NCBI GenBank assembly: GCA_031553705.1
Contig: JAVBLD010000049.1
Location: 1-44,359, forward strand
Direction: 5' to 3'
DNA: 44,359 nt
Source: JAVBLD01 sp031553705
Lineage (GTDB): Bacteria; Bacteroidota; Bacteroidia; Bacteroidales; Marinifilaceae
This document shows, piece after piece, positions 8,350-16,907 of the stretch (the stretch's first letter is position 1; every line of letters starts with the position of its first letter). The translations under genes were made by a program, and so were the position numbers. The notes beneath the pieces are model-generated. The model was not told the origin of the DNA. It saw only the letters and a list, made by a program, of their open reading frames with translations, and did no database searches.

Positions 8350-8362
8350 TGACATGATGTCA
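8350..8362. promoter_or_regulatory. Palindrome TGACATGATGTCA, possible operator
   Basis: This 13-base perfect dyad (TGACAT, G, ATGTCA) lies in the leader between the predicted -7 box and the ATPase start. Its position would suit a repressor site. No regulator gene lies nearby. Confidence 0.35.
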
Positions 8363-8397
8363 GATTGAGAAGAGCTTTTACCGTTTAACAGGAAACC

Positions 8398-9243
8398 ATG
8401 GACACAAACACTATTCATAGCATAGAAATCCTGAACTTATGGAAAAAATACGATTTCTATTGGGAAGATTTAAATCCGGATGTCAATATTCTTATCGGAA
8501 TAAACGGTAGCGGCAAAACGACGTTATTTAATATTATCGATTCGATACTGACAGCTGACGTGAAGCGGTTGAAAGCGTATGGAGTGGATGTATGTCTTGG
8601 AATTGACGATTACAAGGTGGAGTATCATCTGAAAACCACCGGTACGGAGTTGAAAAGCTCTCTTGCCAATCTGAAATATCAGAAAGTCAGCACTTTTGAT
8701 ATTCCTTTCAAAGATCGTCCGAAATCCGGGAAAGAGTTCAGTCCGCTTTATGGTGAACTTCATGCGGTTGTGTACGATATCGGGGGAGAAAGTCCTTCTT
8801 TTTCGGATTACCGGCTGAAAGCGACCAACTTTCCTGAGCAGGCCGGAAAAATCAACCAACGGATCCGAATGTTTTATAACACAGTGAATAGCCTGTTTGC
8901 GAAAACCGGTAAAGTCATAGAGATCGATCCGCATACCAATCATTTGATTTTTATAGACGGCGAAGAGGTCATCCCGCTGTATAAACTCTCTTCAGGAGAG
9001 AAGCAATTGTTGATTATTTTATTGAAAGTTTTTTTAATGGAAGAGGCTCCTTATATTCTTCTGATGGACGAGCCTGAGATTTCATTGCATATAGAATGGC
9101 AGTATCGTCTTTTTGAGGAGATAAGACGATTGAATCCGAATTGTCAGATTATTACATCGACTCATTCTCCAAGCCTGTTTGGGGATGGTTGGGGAGATAA
9201 ACTGGTATTTGTGGAAGATCTGTTTAAGGTAAGGAATCAGTGA
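8398..9243 (+). CDS. AAA_15/AAA_21-type ABC ATPase, AriA-like
   Basis: This 281-residue soluble ATPase has the full ABC motif set: Walker A GINGSGKTT (34-42), signature SSGEKQ (198-203), Walker B ILLMDEPE (220-227) and the switch His in STHSP (254-258). There are no membrane segments, and the short insert between Walker A and signature argues against an SMC-type coiled coil. It resembles the OLD/RecF-like ATPases common in phage-defence modules. The next gene encodes a DUF4435 protein, the combination found in PARIS, where AriA is the sensor ATPase. At 281 residues it is clearly smaller than what I know of AriA, so it may be a compact relative or a conserved Bacteroidetes pair with another role. 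Confidence 0.85.
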   Translation: MDTNTIHSIEILNLWKKYDFYWEDLNPDVNILIGINGSGKTTLFNIIDSILTADVKRLKAYGVDVCLGIDDYKVEYHLKTTGTELKSSLANLKYQKVSTFDIPFKDRPKSGKEFSPLYGELHAVVYDIGGESPSFSDYRLKATNFPEQAGKINQRIRMFYNTVNSLFAKTGKVIEIDPHTNHLIFIDGEEVIPLYKLSSGEKQLLIILLKVFLMEEAPYILLMDEPEISLHIEWQYRLFEEIRRLNPNCQIITSTHSPSLFGDGWGDKLVFVEDLFKVRNQ

Positions 9244-9328
9244 TAGGGGTATAAAGTAAAAAGTTCAAGATACAAGGTGTCCCGGATGCTTTCGGGGTAG
9301 TTACGTTGGTGTGTTTAAAGGTGTTTGT

Positions 9329-10294
9329 ATGTTAGGCAGACGTATAGATAACGGAGAAAAAGAGATGCATTTTTCAAATATGGCAAAACGTTTTGCGTTG
9401 GATGCTAAAATGTTCAGGTGTAGAGCAGCCGTGCATGTTGAAGATAAAGATGATATCTTTTTTTGGAATATTATCCTGAAACATTTTCGGCCTGACGATC
9501 GGTTTCATTTCATTGCCGGTTCACGCAACGAATTTGGGAATGAAACCCGGGGAGTGACACAGTGTTTAAAGTTCAAGGATTTTTTAAGCGACGACTTTTT
9601 TATCTGTATCGACAGTGATTACCGCTATCTGCTACATGAGAGGCATGTCGATGTGCGGCATTACATTCTACAAACTTATACCTATTCTTTTGAGAATCAC
9701 CACTGTTTTGTAGAAGGACTGGACGATGTATGCAGCCGGGTAACCCGTTTGCCGAATCATATATTTGACTTTCGCCGATTTCTCAAAACTTATTCCAATA
9801 TCATTTATGATCTCTTCATCTGGCACCTCTATTTTTTGAGTACCGATACGGGATATTTTTCAAAATATGAATTTAATGCATATATAAATCTGGTCGGTCA
9901 TAAGCCTTATTCAATAGTGCGGGACAATGCTTCCCATGCATTGGATCACTTGCGGATGCGGGTAGATAAAAAGACCGGCTATCTGGGGCGCCATTATCCC
10001 GATGCCGATTTGGAAAGTGTCAAACGTAAAATGGAGATACGTGGGCTTACTCCCGATACCACATACTTGTTTATCCGCGGACACAATATGTATGATATGA
10101 TCAGTGGCATCAGCAGGGAAGTATGCAGAAGGATATTGGAGCAGGAAAAAGATAACCGTAATACCCGTGAGATGATCCGCGATTTGTATAAAGATAGGAG
10201 TAGCGTGGATATTTATTTAAAACAAAACATCCTCTTCGGGTCATATATTGCCATCCGGAAAATAGAAGAGGATGTTCGGTATTTGCTTGGATAA
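9329..10294 (+). CDS. DUF4435-domain protein, AriB-like TOPRIM nuclease candidate
   Basis: The 321-residue protein begins with a DUF4435/TOPRIM-like core: VHVEDKDDIFFW (35-46) carries the first acidic site, ICIDSDYRYLL (92-102) the DxD site, and TYSFENHHCFVEG a third conserved block. In PARIS, the DUF4435 protein AriB is the toxic effector nuclease released by the ATPase AriA. I chose the ATG at 9329 because the residues before the core (MLGRRIDNGEKEMHFSNMAKRF) fit the family's N-terminus; a GTG at 9311 and an ATG at 9365 are alternatives. It lies 85 bases after the ATPase gene. The C-terminal half (about 150-321) is helical and unassigned. Nuclease activity is inferred from the family, not shown. 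Confidence 0.82.
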   Translation: MLGRRIDNGEKEMHFSNMAKRFALDAKMFRCRAAVHVEDKDDIFFWNIILKHFRPDDRFHFIAGSRNEFGNETRGVTQCLKFKDFLSDDFFICIDSDYRYLLHERHVDVRHYILQTYTYSFENHHCFVEGLDDVCSRVTRLPNHIFDFRRFLKTYSNIIYDLFIWHLYFLSTDTGYFSKYEFNAYINLVGHKPYSIVRDNASHALDHLRMRVDKKTGYLGRHYPDADLESVKRKMEIRGLTPDTTYLFIRGHNMYDMISGISREVCRRILEQEKDNRNTREMIRDLYKDRSSVDIYLKQNILFGSYIAIRKIEEDVRYLLG

Positions 10295-10400
10295 GAGAAT
10301 GTTCACAATAACACTCTGTTTAAATTAACATATTTATGATAAATTTACGAAGAAATAACGCAAACACTGAAAAATATGGAGATGGTTTCTATTTTAACAT

Positions 10401-10431
10401 TTTGAGTTAATGATTTGTTTTTCTACTTTTG
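10401..10431 (+). promoter_or_regulatory. Bacteroidetes-type promoter for ruvB
   Basis: TTTG (10401-10404) and TACTTTTG (10424-10431) are separated by 19 bases, an exact fit to TTTG-N19-TANNTTTG. The start codon follows 19 bases later, at 10451. Confidence 0.75.
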
Positions 10432-10450
10432 GACTCAGATGTAATCGGTC

Positions 10451-11476
10451 ATGGGTGAATTTGATATAAGGACTAATGGTACTAAAGATTCGGATGGTGA
10501 GTTCGAACGTGCTTTACGACCATTGAGTTTCGGTGATTTTCGAGGACAGAGTAAGATCGTAGACAATCTGGAAGTGTTTGTAAGTGCGGCAAAAATGCGC
10601 AGAGAATCATTGGATCATGTTATATTACATGGGCCTCCGGGTTTGGGAAAAACAACATTGTCGACCATTATTGCAAACGAATTAGGGGTAGGTATCAAAG
10701 TCACCTCCGGTCCTGTTCTGGATAAACCGGGCGATTTGGCAGGCTTGCTGACTAATTTGGAAAAAAATGATGTACTTTTTATTGATGAGATTCACCGATT
10801 GAGCCCGGTCGTGGAAGAGTATCTTTACTCTGCCATGGAGGATTACCGGATTGACATAATGATAGATAAGGGACCGGCTGCCCGTTCCGTTCAGATACAG
10901 TTAAATCCATTTACATTGATTGGAGCGACCACCCGTAGCGGATTGTTGACTGCGCCTTTACGTGCCCGCTTTGGTATAAATTGCCATTTGGAGTACTATG
11001 ATGTGGACATTTTGTCAGGTATTATCCATCGTTCGGCGTCGATTCTGAATATAGGAATTACCGGGCAGGCTGCAAAGGAGATTGCCTCCCGGAGCCGGGG
11101 TACCCCACGTATTGCAAATGCTTTATTGCGCAGGGTGCGGGATTTTGCGATGGTAAAAGGAAGCGGACAGATTGATTATGATATAACCGGTTTTGCCTTG
11201 GAAGCGTTGAATATTGATAAGCATGGATTGGATGAGATGGATAACCGGATCCTGACAACAATCATTGAGAAGTTTAAAGGGGGACCTGTGGGTTTGACTA
11301 CTATTGCAACGGCTGTCGGAGAAGATGCCGGTACGCTAGAAGAGGTATATGAACCTTTTCTGATTAAAGAAGGCTTTATAAAACGGACTCCCCGGGGACG
11401 AGAGGTAACGGAGTTGTCTTATAAACATTTGGGAAAAGAATTCCGGAGCCAGGATTGGCAGCCGACGCTATTCTAA
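10451..11476 (+). CDS. ruvB: Holliday junction branch migration helicase RuvB
   Basis: RuvB is the hexameric AAA+ motor that drives Holliday junction branch migration with RuvA. Walker A is HGPPGLGKTTLS, Walker B is LFIDEIHRL, sensor 1 is GATTRSG, and the arginine-finger region PLRARFGI follows. The C-terminal winged-helix domain ends with FIKRTPRGREVT. Length (341 residues) is standard. It has its own consensus promoter. Neither ruvA nor ruvC is in the window, as is common outside proteobacteria. Confidence 0.97.
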   Translation: MGEFDIRTNGTKDSDGEFERALRPLSFGDFRGQSKIVDNLEVFVSAAKMRRESLDHVILHGPPGLGKTTLSTIIANELGVGIKVTSGPVLDKPGDLAGLLTNLEKNDVLFIDEIHRLSPVVEEYLYSAMEDYRIDIMIDKGPAARSVQIQLNPFTLIGATTRSGLLTAPLRARFGINCHLEYYDVDILSGIIHRSASILNIGITGQAAKEIASRSRGTPRIANALLRRVRDFAMVKGSGQIDYDITGFALEALNIDKHGLDEMDNRILTTIIEKFKGGPVGLTTIATAVGEDAGTLEEVYEPFLIKEGFIKRTPRGREVTELSYKHLGKEFRSQDWQPTLF

Positions 11477-11516
11477 ACGGCAGGAAGTAAAACTCGACCC
11501 GTATGTTTGGGGAGGA

Positions 11517-11530
11517 TGTATAAGAGACAG
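11517..11530 (+). other. 14-base match to the Tn5/Nextera mosaic end
   Basis: TGTATAAGAGACAG equals the last 14 bases of the 19-base Tn5 mosaic end used in tagmentation libraries. With the preceding GA it can also be read as the mosaic end lacking one GT. It lies in the 131-base gap between ruvB and the kinase gene, outside any coding sequence. It may be a leftover adapter at an assembly join, or a coincidence. Confidence 0.5.
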
Positions 11531-11607
11531 AGGTTAATAATCAAGGAATTAGTTACAAAGAGAAAAGCTATACTTAGTGAATTTCTAATTCCTAATTTGA
11601 GGCGGAT

Positions 11608-13119
11608 ATGGGGAAAAGGCAGATTGTTATACTTGGTATAGTGCTTGGCTTATCGTTGCTTGGTTTGATTTTTACGCAAGCGACTTATTTTAGAACGGCT
11701 TTTCAATTAAAGAAAGCACAGGTGGACTATATGGTAAATATATCTCTCGATGAGGTTATTTCTTATATAGAGCATGAAGACAGGTTATATGCCGAAAAGA
11801 GACAGCCTTTAGAGCCCTTTAAAATAAAGGGGAAGAATAAGGCAAATATATCGATCTTGCAGACATTGGGCGATTTGAACCTTCTAATGAATGACGATCT
11901 GTTCTGGCTTGATGAGAAGTCGGACGAAAACGTGAAGGAGTTTTTAGGAGAGGAAGGAAATAATAGTTTGAGAAATTCAATCCGGAGATCCCGGCAGGAA
12001 GTTAAGGAACGTCATGTATGGGGAGAAGACCGGATTGGAAAGGAGGCTCAGAGAGCAGTTGAAGAGCGAATAAAAGATATTGACTTGCAGAGAGTCATTG
12101 CTGTCAAACTTAAAAAAAACGGAATAAACAGTAGTTTTGAGTTTGCAGTTAAAGAGAAGGACCATTTTATACTGATGTCGAAACATTTTTTTAATAAACG
12201 TTCTGACTACAGTTATAATCGGGAGATGTTTTTTGGAGAGAGCCAGAGTTTAGCGACACTTTTTTTACTTTTACCGGATCAGATACATGACACAATGTCA
12301 TCCATCTATCTGTTGTTGCCAAGTTTGATTATTACTATTTTGTTAGTTCTTTGTTTTGGTTTTTGTATTGCGGTGATTGTGCGTCAGAAGAAGTTGTCAG
12401 CGATAAAGAATGATTTTATTAATAATATGACGCATGAGTTTAAGACTCCGATTGCGACAATATCTTTGGCAGCACAAATGCTGAAGGATGGGGGCGTGAA
12501 GCATTCGCTCGAAACGGTCGATCGTATTGCCGGAATCATCAGGGATGAGAGCAAGAGATTGACATTCCAAGTGGAGAGGGTACTGCAAACGGCTCTTTTT
12601 ACTGAGACGAGGATGAAACTGAAGTTAAAAAATATGAGGTTGAATGAAATTGTAGATAATTTGTCTGCAAAATTCCGGCTTCTTGTTGAGGATAAGGGAG
12701 GACAATTGTTTTGTCATCTGGAAGCAACCCGGGACGAAGCCTTTGCAGATGAGGTACATCTCACCAATGTACTGTCGAATTTACTGGATAATGCAATTAA
12801 ATATTGCATTAAAGTTCCGGAAATTAGCGTATACACACGTAATAGAGGAGATGAGATAATTATAAGTGTGATTGATAATGGCATAGGAATTGCTAGGAAA
12901 GATCAAAAATTGATTTTTGAGAGGTTCTACAGGGTATCTACCGGGAACCTGCACGATGTTAAAGGATTTGGTTTGGGACTTTCCTATGTAAAAACAATCA
13001 CAGAAGCTCATGGTGGCCGAATTGAAGTAGAAAGTGTTGAGGGTAAAGGGAGTCGGTTTGATATTATTTTACCATTAATGGCAAAAAAACAAAAGGTAAA
13101 GAGAACTTTATTTTTCTAA
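11608..13119 (+). CDS. rprX: Sensor histidine kinase, RprX-like
   Basis: This is the membrane sensor of a two-component pair. It has an N-terminal membrane helix (about residues 5-28), a periplasmic domain of roughly 200 residues, and a second helix (about 231-254). The DHp phosphoacceptor MTHEFKTPIATIS (His near 276) follows, then the N box DNAIKYC, the G1 box DNGIGIARKDQ and the G2 box GFGLGLSYVK. No HAMP or PAS domain is evident. The response regulator starts 41 bases downstream. The pair closely resembles Bacteroides RprX/RprY, first linked to tetracycline-resistance regulation; the symbol rests on that resemblance and gene order. Confidence 0.88.
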   Translation: MGKRQIVILGIVLGLSLLGLIFTQATYFRTAFQLKKAQVDYMVNISLDEVISYIEHEDRLYAEKRQPLEPFKIKGKNKANISILQTLGDLNLLMNDDLFWLDEKSDENVKEFLGEEGNNSLRNSIRRSRQEVKERHVWGEDRIGKEAQRAVEERIKDIDLQRVIAVKLKKNGINSSFEFAVKEKDHFILMSKHFFNKRSDYSYNREMFFGESQSLATLFLLLPDQIHDTMSSIYLLLPSLIITILLVLCFGFCIAVIVRQKKLSAIKNDFINNMTHEFKTPIATISLAAQMLKDGGVKHSLETVDRIAGIIRDESKRLTFQVERVLQTALFTETRMKLKLKNMRLNEIVDNLSAKFRLLVEDKGGQLFCHLEATRDEAFADEVHLTNVLSNLLDNAIKYCIKVPEISVYTRNRGDEIIISVIDNGIGIARKDQKLIFERFYRVSTGNLHDVKGFGLGLSYVKTITEAHGGRIEVESVEGKGSRFDIILPLMAKKQKVKRTLFF

Positions 13120-13160
13120 AATCGTATATTTTTCAGATAATTTACCTAAATCACATAATT

Positions 13161-13850
13161 ATGGATGACAGAATTAAAATTTTATTGGCAGAAGATGACA
13201 CGAATCTTGGAATGCTTTTGAAAGAGTATTTAAGAGCTAAGGGTTTCGATACCGTCTTATGCGAAGATGGAGAAATCGCTTATGAGGCATTTTTAAATCA
13301 ACCGTTTGATATATGTATCTTTGACGTAATGATGCCTAAAAAAGATGGCTTTACTTTAGCTAAAGAGGTAAGGCAGATTAATAGTGAGATACCTATTATC
13401 TTCCTTACGGCCAAAACGATGAAAGAAGATGTGCTGGAAGGTTTTAAATTAGGTGCTGATGACTATATGAGTAAACCCTTCAGTATGGAAGAGCTTCTCT
13501 TGAGAATTGAGGCCGTATTACGTCGTTCTACCGGTTTGAAACCGGAAGATGAACAAGAGATTTTTAAAATCGGTAAATTGACGTTCAATTCTAAGAAACA
13601 GACTTTGTTTGACGGTGAAGAGGAACAAAAATTGACGACGAAAGAGTCTGAACTGTTGAAGCTGTTGTGTATGAACGTAAACAAAGTGTTGGAAAGAAAC
13701 TATGCGTTAAAGAACATTTGGGCAGACGATAATTACTTTAATGCCAGAAGTATGGACGTTTATATCACCAAATTACGTAAACATTTGAAGAAAGATCCTT
13801 CCGTAGAGATTATTAATGTACACGGGAAAGGCTATAAATTGATTCTTTGA
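13161..13850 (+). CDS. rprY: Response regulator, RprY-like (OmpR/PhoB family)
   Basis: This 229-residue protein has a receiver domain and a winged-helix DNA-binding domain. The receiver shows the acidic pair in LLAEDDTN (about 9-13), phosphoacceptor Asp55 in FDVMMPKKDG, the Thr in IFLTAKT, and the Lys in YMSKPFSMEEL. The trans_reg_C part (about 130-229) contains LTTKESELLKLL and the recognition region SMDVYITKLRKHL, ending VHGKGYKLIL. It directly follows its probable kinase. The first 90 residues strongly recall Bacteroides RprY, an essential regulator in some species. Confidence 0.92.
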   Translation: MDDRIKILLAEDDTNLGMLLKEYLRAKGFDTVLCEDGEIAYEAFLNQPFDICIFDVMMPKKDGFTLAKEVRQINSEIPIIFLTAKTMKEDVLEGFKLGADDYMSKPFSMEELLLRIEAVLRRSTGLKPEDEQEIFKIGKLTFNSKKQTLFDGEEEQKLTTKESELLKLLCMNVNKVLERNYALKNIWADDNYFNARSMDVYITKLRKHLKKDPSVEIINVHGKGYKLIL

Positions 13851-13867
13851 CAAAAGGATCGGGCCTA

Positions 13868-13990
13868 GGAGCAGGGGCAAGAAAATTTAGAATAAGGGAT
13901 TAGAAATTAAAACTTTGAGTGATAGAAGGCTCAAAAGTATTGATTTGAAATTTCGACGTTCTTCATTTTTGTTTTCTTGTCTGTTGCTCC
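13868..13990. repeat. Nested inverted repeats after rprY
   Basis: Outer arms GGAGCA-GGGG-CAAGAAAA (13868-13885) pair with TTTTCTTG-TCTGT-TGCTCC (13972-13990). Inside lie further complementary pairs: GAAATT with AATTTC, and TTTGAG with CTCAAA. The whole 123-base interval between rprY and rpiB could fold into one long interrupted hairpin. It may be a transcribed structured element, a MITE-like relic or an extended terminator. Confidence 0.5.
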
Positions 13991-14028
13991 TTCTCTTTTT
14001 CGATATTTAATCTTCCAATTTTAGATCT

Positions 14029-14475
14029 ATGAAATTAGCTATCGCTTGTGATCATGCCGGTTTTGAATATAAAGAAAAACTGTTGGCACACCTTTGGAGC
14101 GAAGGGCATGAAGTAAAAGATTTTGGTACGCACTCGCCGGATAGCATGGATTATCCAGATACGGCGCATCCGCTTGCTATGGCTGTCGAGTCGGGAGAAT
14201 ATGAAAAAGGCATTCTGTTATGCGGTAGCGGAAACGGGATAGCCATGACAGCGAATAAACATCAGGGTGTTCGTTGTGCTCTGTGTTGGATGCCAGAGAT
14301 TGCGCAGCTTGCCCGTTCGCATAACGATGCCAATGTTGTCGCATTGCCTGCCCGCTTTGTCTCTTATGATAAGGCAAAAGAGATTGTGGAGGCCTTCCTG
14401 AAAACGGAGTTTGAAGGAGGACGTCACCAATGCCGGGTTGATAAGATCCCTGTAGTGGGTTCACGCTGTTTGTAG
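14029..14475 (+). CDS. rpiB: Ribose-5-phosphate isomerase B
   Basis: RpiB interconverts ribose-5-phosphate and ribulose-5-phosphate in the pentose phosphate pathway. ACDHAGFEYKEKL opens the protein, and LCGSGNGIAMTANKHQGVRCA holds the catalytic Cys and the phosphate-binding loop; the SHNDANVVALPARF segment follows. The 148 residues match the family. It is separated from rprY by the repeat-rich interval and converges on the efflux permease gene. Confidence 0.95.
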   Translation: MKLAIACDHAGFEYKEKLLAHLWSEGHEVKDFGTHSPDSMDYPDTAHPLAMAVESGEYEKGILLCGSGNGIAMTANKHQGVRCALCWMPEIAQLARSHNDANVVALPARFVSYDKAKEIVEAFLKTEFEGGRHQCRVDKIPVVGSRCL

Positions 14476-14530
14476 TATATGTCAGGACTAGCAAGATAGG
14501 GTATGCCGATTTGGGTATGTCCTTTTTTTG

Positions 14531-15706
14531 TCACTGTACCTTTGTGCGGATAGTTTTCTCTCTTTTTTTGATCTCTTTCCGGTATAGCAGGCATGCAACA
14601 ATGAAAAAGAGCAGGGTCAGTATCCATAGCCAGCAGGATTCCGGTATGGTGTCTGCCCAAGAAGCTCCCATATTGTTTATTTTTACAAAACCGTCAATTC
14701 CATGGGTAGAGGGGAACAGTTTTGAGATGGCTATCCAGTAGTCGGGGATGGCTGTTTTGGGCCACGATATGCCGGAGATAAACATCAGGGGAATTGAGGT
14801 GAATACAAATAGCAAAAATGCCGATTCTCTCTCTTTGCATATAAAGGCTGTTACTATGGCAAGGAAAATACAGGCCAGCAGGAATGGCAGTAGAAACAGG
14901 ATCAACTCTCCCTTTATTGCAATTTGTACCAACCCGAATATCCGTGGAACGATAAAGAACACCCAGAACGACATTGCCAGATAGATCGGCAGATAGGCTA
15001 ACGCTTTTCCGCAGACAATACACCACGGGCGTTTATAGTGGCGGTTTAAGGGAATTATTCCTTTTCCTTTGTTGCGGTCGCGGGCAGTGCCGGCAATGGT
15101 ACCTACACCTAATAGCAGGGATTGTTGAATAACCAGCACCAATATTGCCGGGATAATGAATGATGCAAACCCTCCTTGGGGATTAAATATTTTTACCTCG
15201 CTGACGGTTATCGGGGATGTATATTGTTCTTGTTGTGTTTTTGTAGTGTTGACCGATGCGGTCTGAATTTTTTTACCCATCAGGATTGAAATGTCACTTG
15301 CCGCTGTCAGAAGCGCTTTGTAGTTCAACAACCCTCCCATATCGCAGAAAAGAGAAACATGTGCCTGAACGCCGTTGATAACGTTATGGCTGAATTCGGA
15401 AGGTATTTCCAATATCCCATACACCTTTTTCCGGTACATTAACTGGCGGGCTTCTTCGATGTTGCTGCAATGGGCAACGACATTGACACCGGCGGTGGCA
15501 TTCCACCGGCGGATAAATTCCCGGCTTAATGTCGACCTGGAGTTATCGATGACAGCTACCGGGACCTCCCGTACGACTTCCGTGCTGTATATGTAAGTAT
15601 AAACCAGCGGATAAGCCAACGGTAGTAGGATAAAGAATACCAGTATCGCGTGGTCGCGGAAAATCGAATAAAATTCTTTTTTGAAAATATAGTAAATATC
15701 ATACAT
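14531..15706 (-). CDS. ABC-2 type efflux permease, last gene of the efflux operon
   Basis: This 391-residue protein has one N-terminal membrane segment (about residues 17-38), a large extracytoplasmic domain of about 130 residues and five to six C-terminal segments, the ABC2_membrane_3 layout of YbhR/YhhJ-type permeases. VPVAVIDNSRSTLSREF and YGILEIPSEFS are typical of the external domain. I use the ATG at 15706 (MYDIYYIFKKEF), 20 bases after the stop of the previous permease; an earlier in-frame start would overlap that gene. It is paralogous to the gene at 15727-16893, and the two probably act as a heterodimer. No ATPase gene is in the operon. Confidence 0.88.
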   Translation of the reverse strand: MYDIYYIFKKEFYSIFRDHAILVFFILLPLAYPLVYTYIYSTEVVREVPVAVIDNSRSTLSREFIRRWNATAGVNVVAHCSNIEEARQLMYRKKVYGILEIPSEFSHNVINGVQAHVSLFCDMGGLLNYKALLTAASDISILMGKKIQTASVNTTKTQQEQYTSPITVSEVKIFNPQGGFASFIIPAILVLVIQQSLLLGVGTIAGTARDRNKGKGIIPLNRHYKRPWCIVCGKALAYLPIYLAMSFWVFFIVPRIFGLVQIAIKGELILFLLPFLLACIFLAIVTAFICKERESAFLLFVFTSIPLMFISGISWPKTAIPDYWIAISKLFPSTHGIDGFVKINNMGASWADTIPESCWLWILTLLFFIVACLLYRKEIKKREKTIRTKVQ

Positions 15707-15726
15707 GAGATATTGAGTTTTTATTC

Positions 15727-16893
15727 CTACGGCTTGTGTGGAGACATGACAAACTGCTTTAACCATGGCAATATAAATAAAGGTAAAAATGCAAACAAGA
15801 ATAAGCTAAGGTATGGTTGCCAGGAGTAGGCCATACTGATTCCATTCAACGCCTGATCTACATAAATTAAAAAATAGTGGCGCATCTGGAACAGGTGGGA
15901 GGCTATTTGTACCAGTTCCGGCATTGAACGTACCGGAAAGGTAAATCCGCAAACTGAAAATGACAGTACACCCCAAATACCGCATATGCTAAGTGCTATA
16001 CGGCCCCGGCGGGCAATTCCTGAGACAAATATAGAAAAAGCCTGCGACGAAACGACCAGTAATATGATAGCCATCAGTATCGGAAACAGCCCGCTGTTTA
16101 ATGGGAAATGAGAATAGCCGTATAGTATGGACAAGCATAAGAAACCGGTGATTGAAAAGATAATGGTGTGCGGGAGAAATTTTCCAAGCAGCGATAGCAC
16201 CATCGAATGGTTACCGGCTTGCAGCCACTCACGTGCACTGCCTGATTTAATCTCGTCGTTTATACTGAAAGCAGTGGTGAACATGACAAACATACATAGA
16301 AAAGCCGGTAAAAGGATATTACCCAAATAAATAGCGTAACTCAACCATGGGTTATTTAATGGATTGGTTTCTACGATGATTGGCATTAGTTTGGCCGGTA
16401 ATGTGACAGGGTCTGCTCCGTTGGCCAGCAGAAAGGTTTGTTGTACGGAACCATTGGCTAGAGCTGCTTGTAAGCGCATGTCTTTATATACCAATGAACC
16501 GGCCAATAAGTAAGTGTCATTGGTGTAGAATGAGATGACCGGTTCCTTTCCGGTCGAGGCGTCCCGCCGGAAATTTGCAGGCAGGTGGAAGATACCATAA
16601 ACTTCTCCCCGTTGCATGGCTTTCCTTGCTTCCACAAAGTTTCCGGTGCGCATTACCACTTCAGTCTGGGCGAAGGCGTTCAATGAACGCCCTAGGGCAC
16701 GCGATGCCGTGGTGTGGTCTTCGTCTACCAATGCTACGGGTAACCGGGTCGGCAATCCCTCTTTCAGCAGATCGGTGAAAAAGAGAAAGCAGAGAACCGG
16801 AGCCAATATCATCGTAAACCAATAGATCCGCCGCGATGCAAGCCGGTATATTTCGCGTTTCGCTAAGACTGGTATCGGAGATATAAAATTCAT
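15727..16893 (-). CDS. ABC-2 type efflux permease, first of two
   Basis: The 388-residue protein has the same plan as its downstream neighbour: membrane segment near residues 22-40, external domain containing LPVALVDEDHTTASRAL and VYGIFHLPANF, and about five C-terminal segments. The pair resembles YbhS/YbhR of E. coli, exporters of cationic drugs and hydrophobic compounds. It starts 14 bases after the stop of the membrane-fusion gene. The substrate cannot be read from the sequence. Confidence 0.88.
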   Translation of the reverse strand: MNFISPIPVLAKREIYRLASRRIYWFTMILAPVLCFLFFTDLLKEGLPTRLPVALVDEDHTTASRALGRSLNAFAQTEVVMRTGNFVEARKAMQRGEVYGIFHLPANFRRDASTGKEPVISFYTNDTYLLAGSLVYKDMRLQAALANGSVQQTFLLANGADPVTLPAKLMPIIVETNPLNNPWLSYAIYLGNILLPAFLCMFVMFTTAFSINDEIKSGSAREWLQAGNHSMVLSLLGKFLPHTIIFSITGFLCLSILYGYSHFPLNSGLFPILMAIILLVVSSQAFSIFVSGIARRGRIALSICGIWGVLSFSVCGFTFPVRSMPELVQIASHLFQMRHYFLIYVDQALNGISMAYSWQPYLSLFLFAFLPLFILPWLKQFVMSPHKP

Positions 16894-16907
16894 GATTGGT
16901 GCGTTAC

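Noticed and set aside
8398..9243. ATPase as the missing subunit of an ABC transporter
   Set aside because: No permease gene is beside it, the sequence fits OLD/RecF-like soluble ATPases, and its partner is a DUF4435 gene. It is also far from the efflux operon.
9255..9300. Small CCCG/CGGG hairpin between the ATPase and DUF4435 genes as a terminator
   Set aside because: The stem is only about 4 bp and has no T tract, so it is unlikely to separate the two genes.
14476..14530. Terminator between rpiB and the convergent permease gene
   Set aside because: AGGAC/GTCCT with a T run exists, but the stem is short and the loop is long; support is too weak to list.
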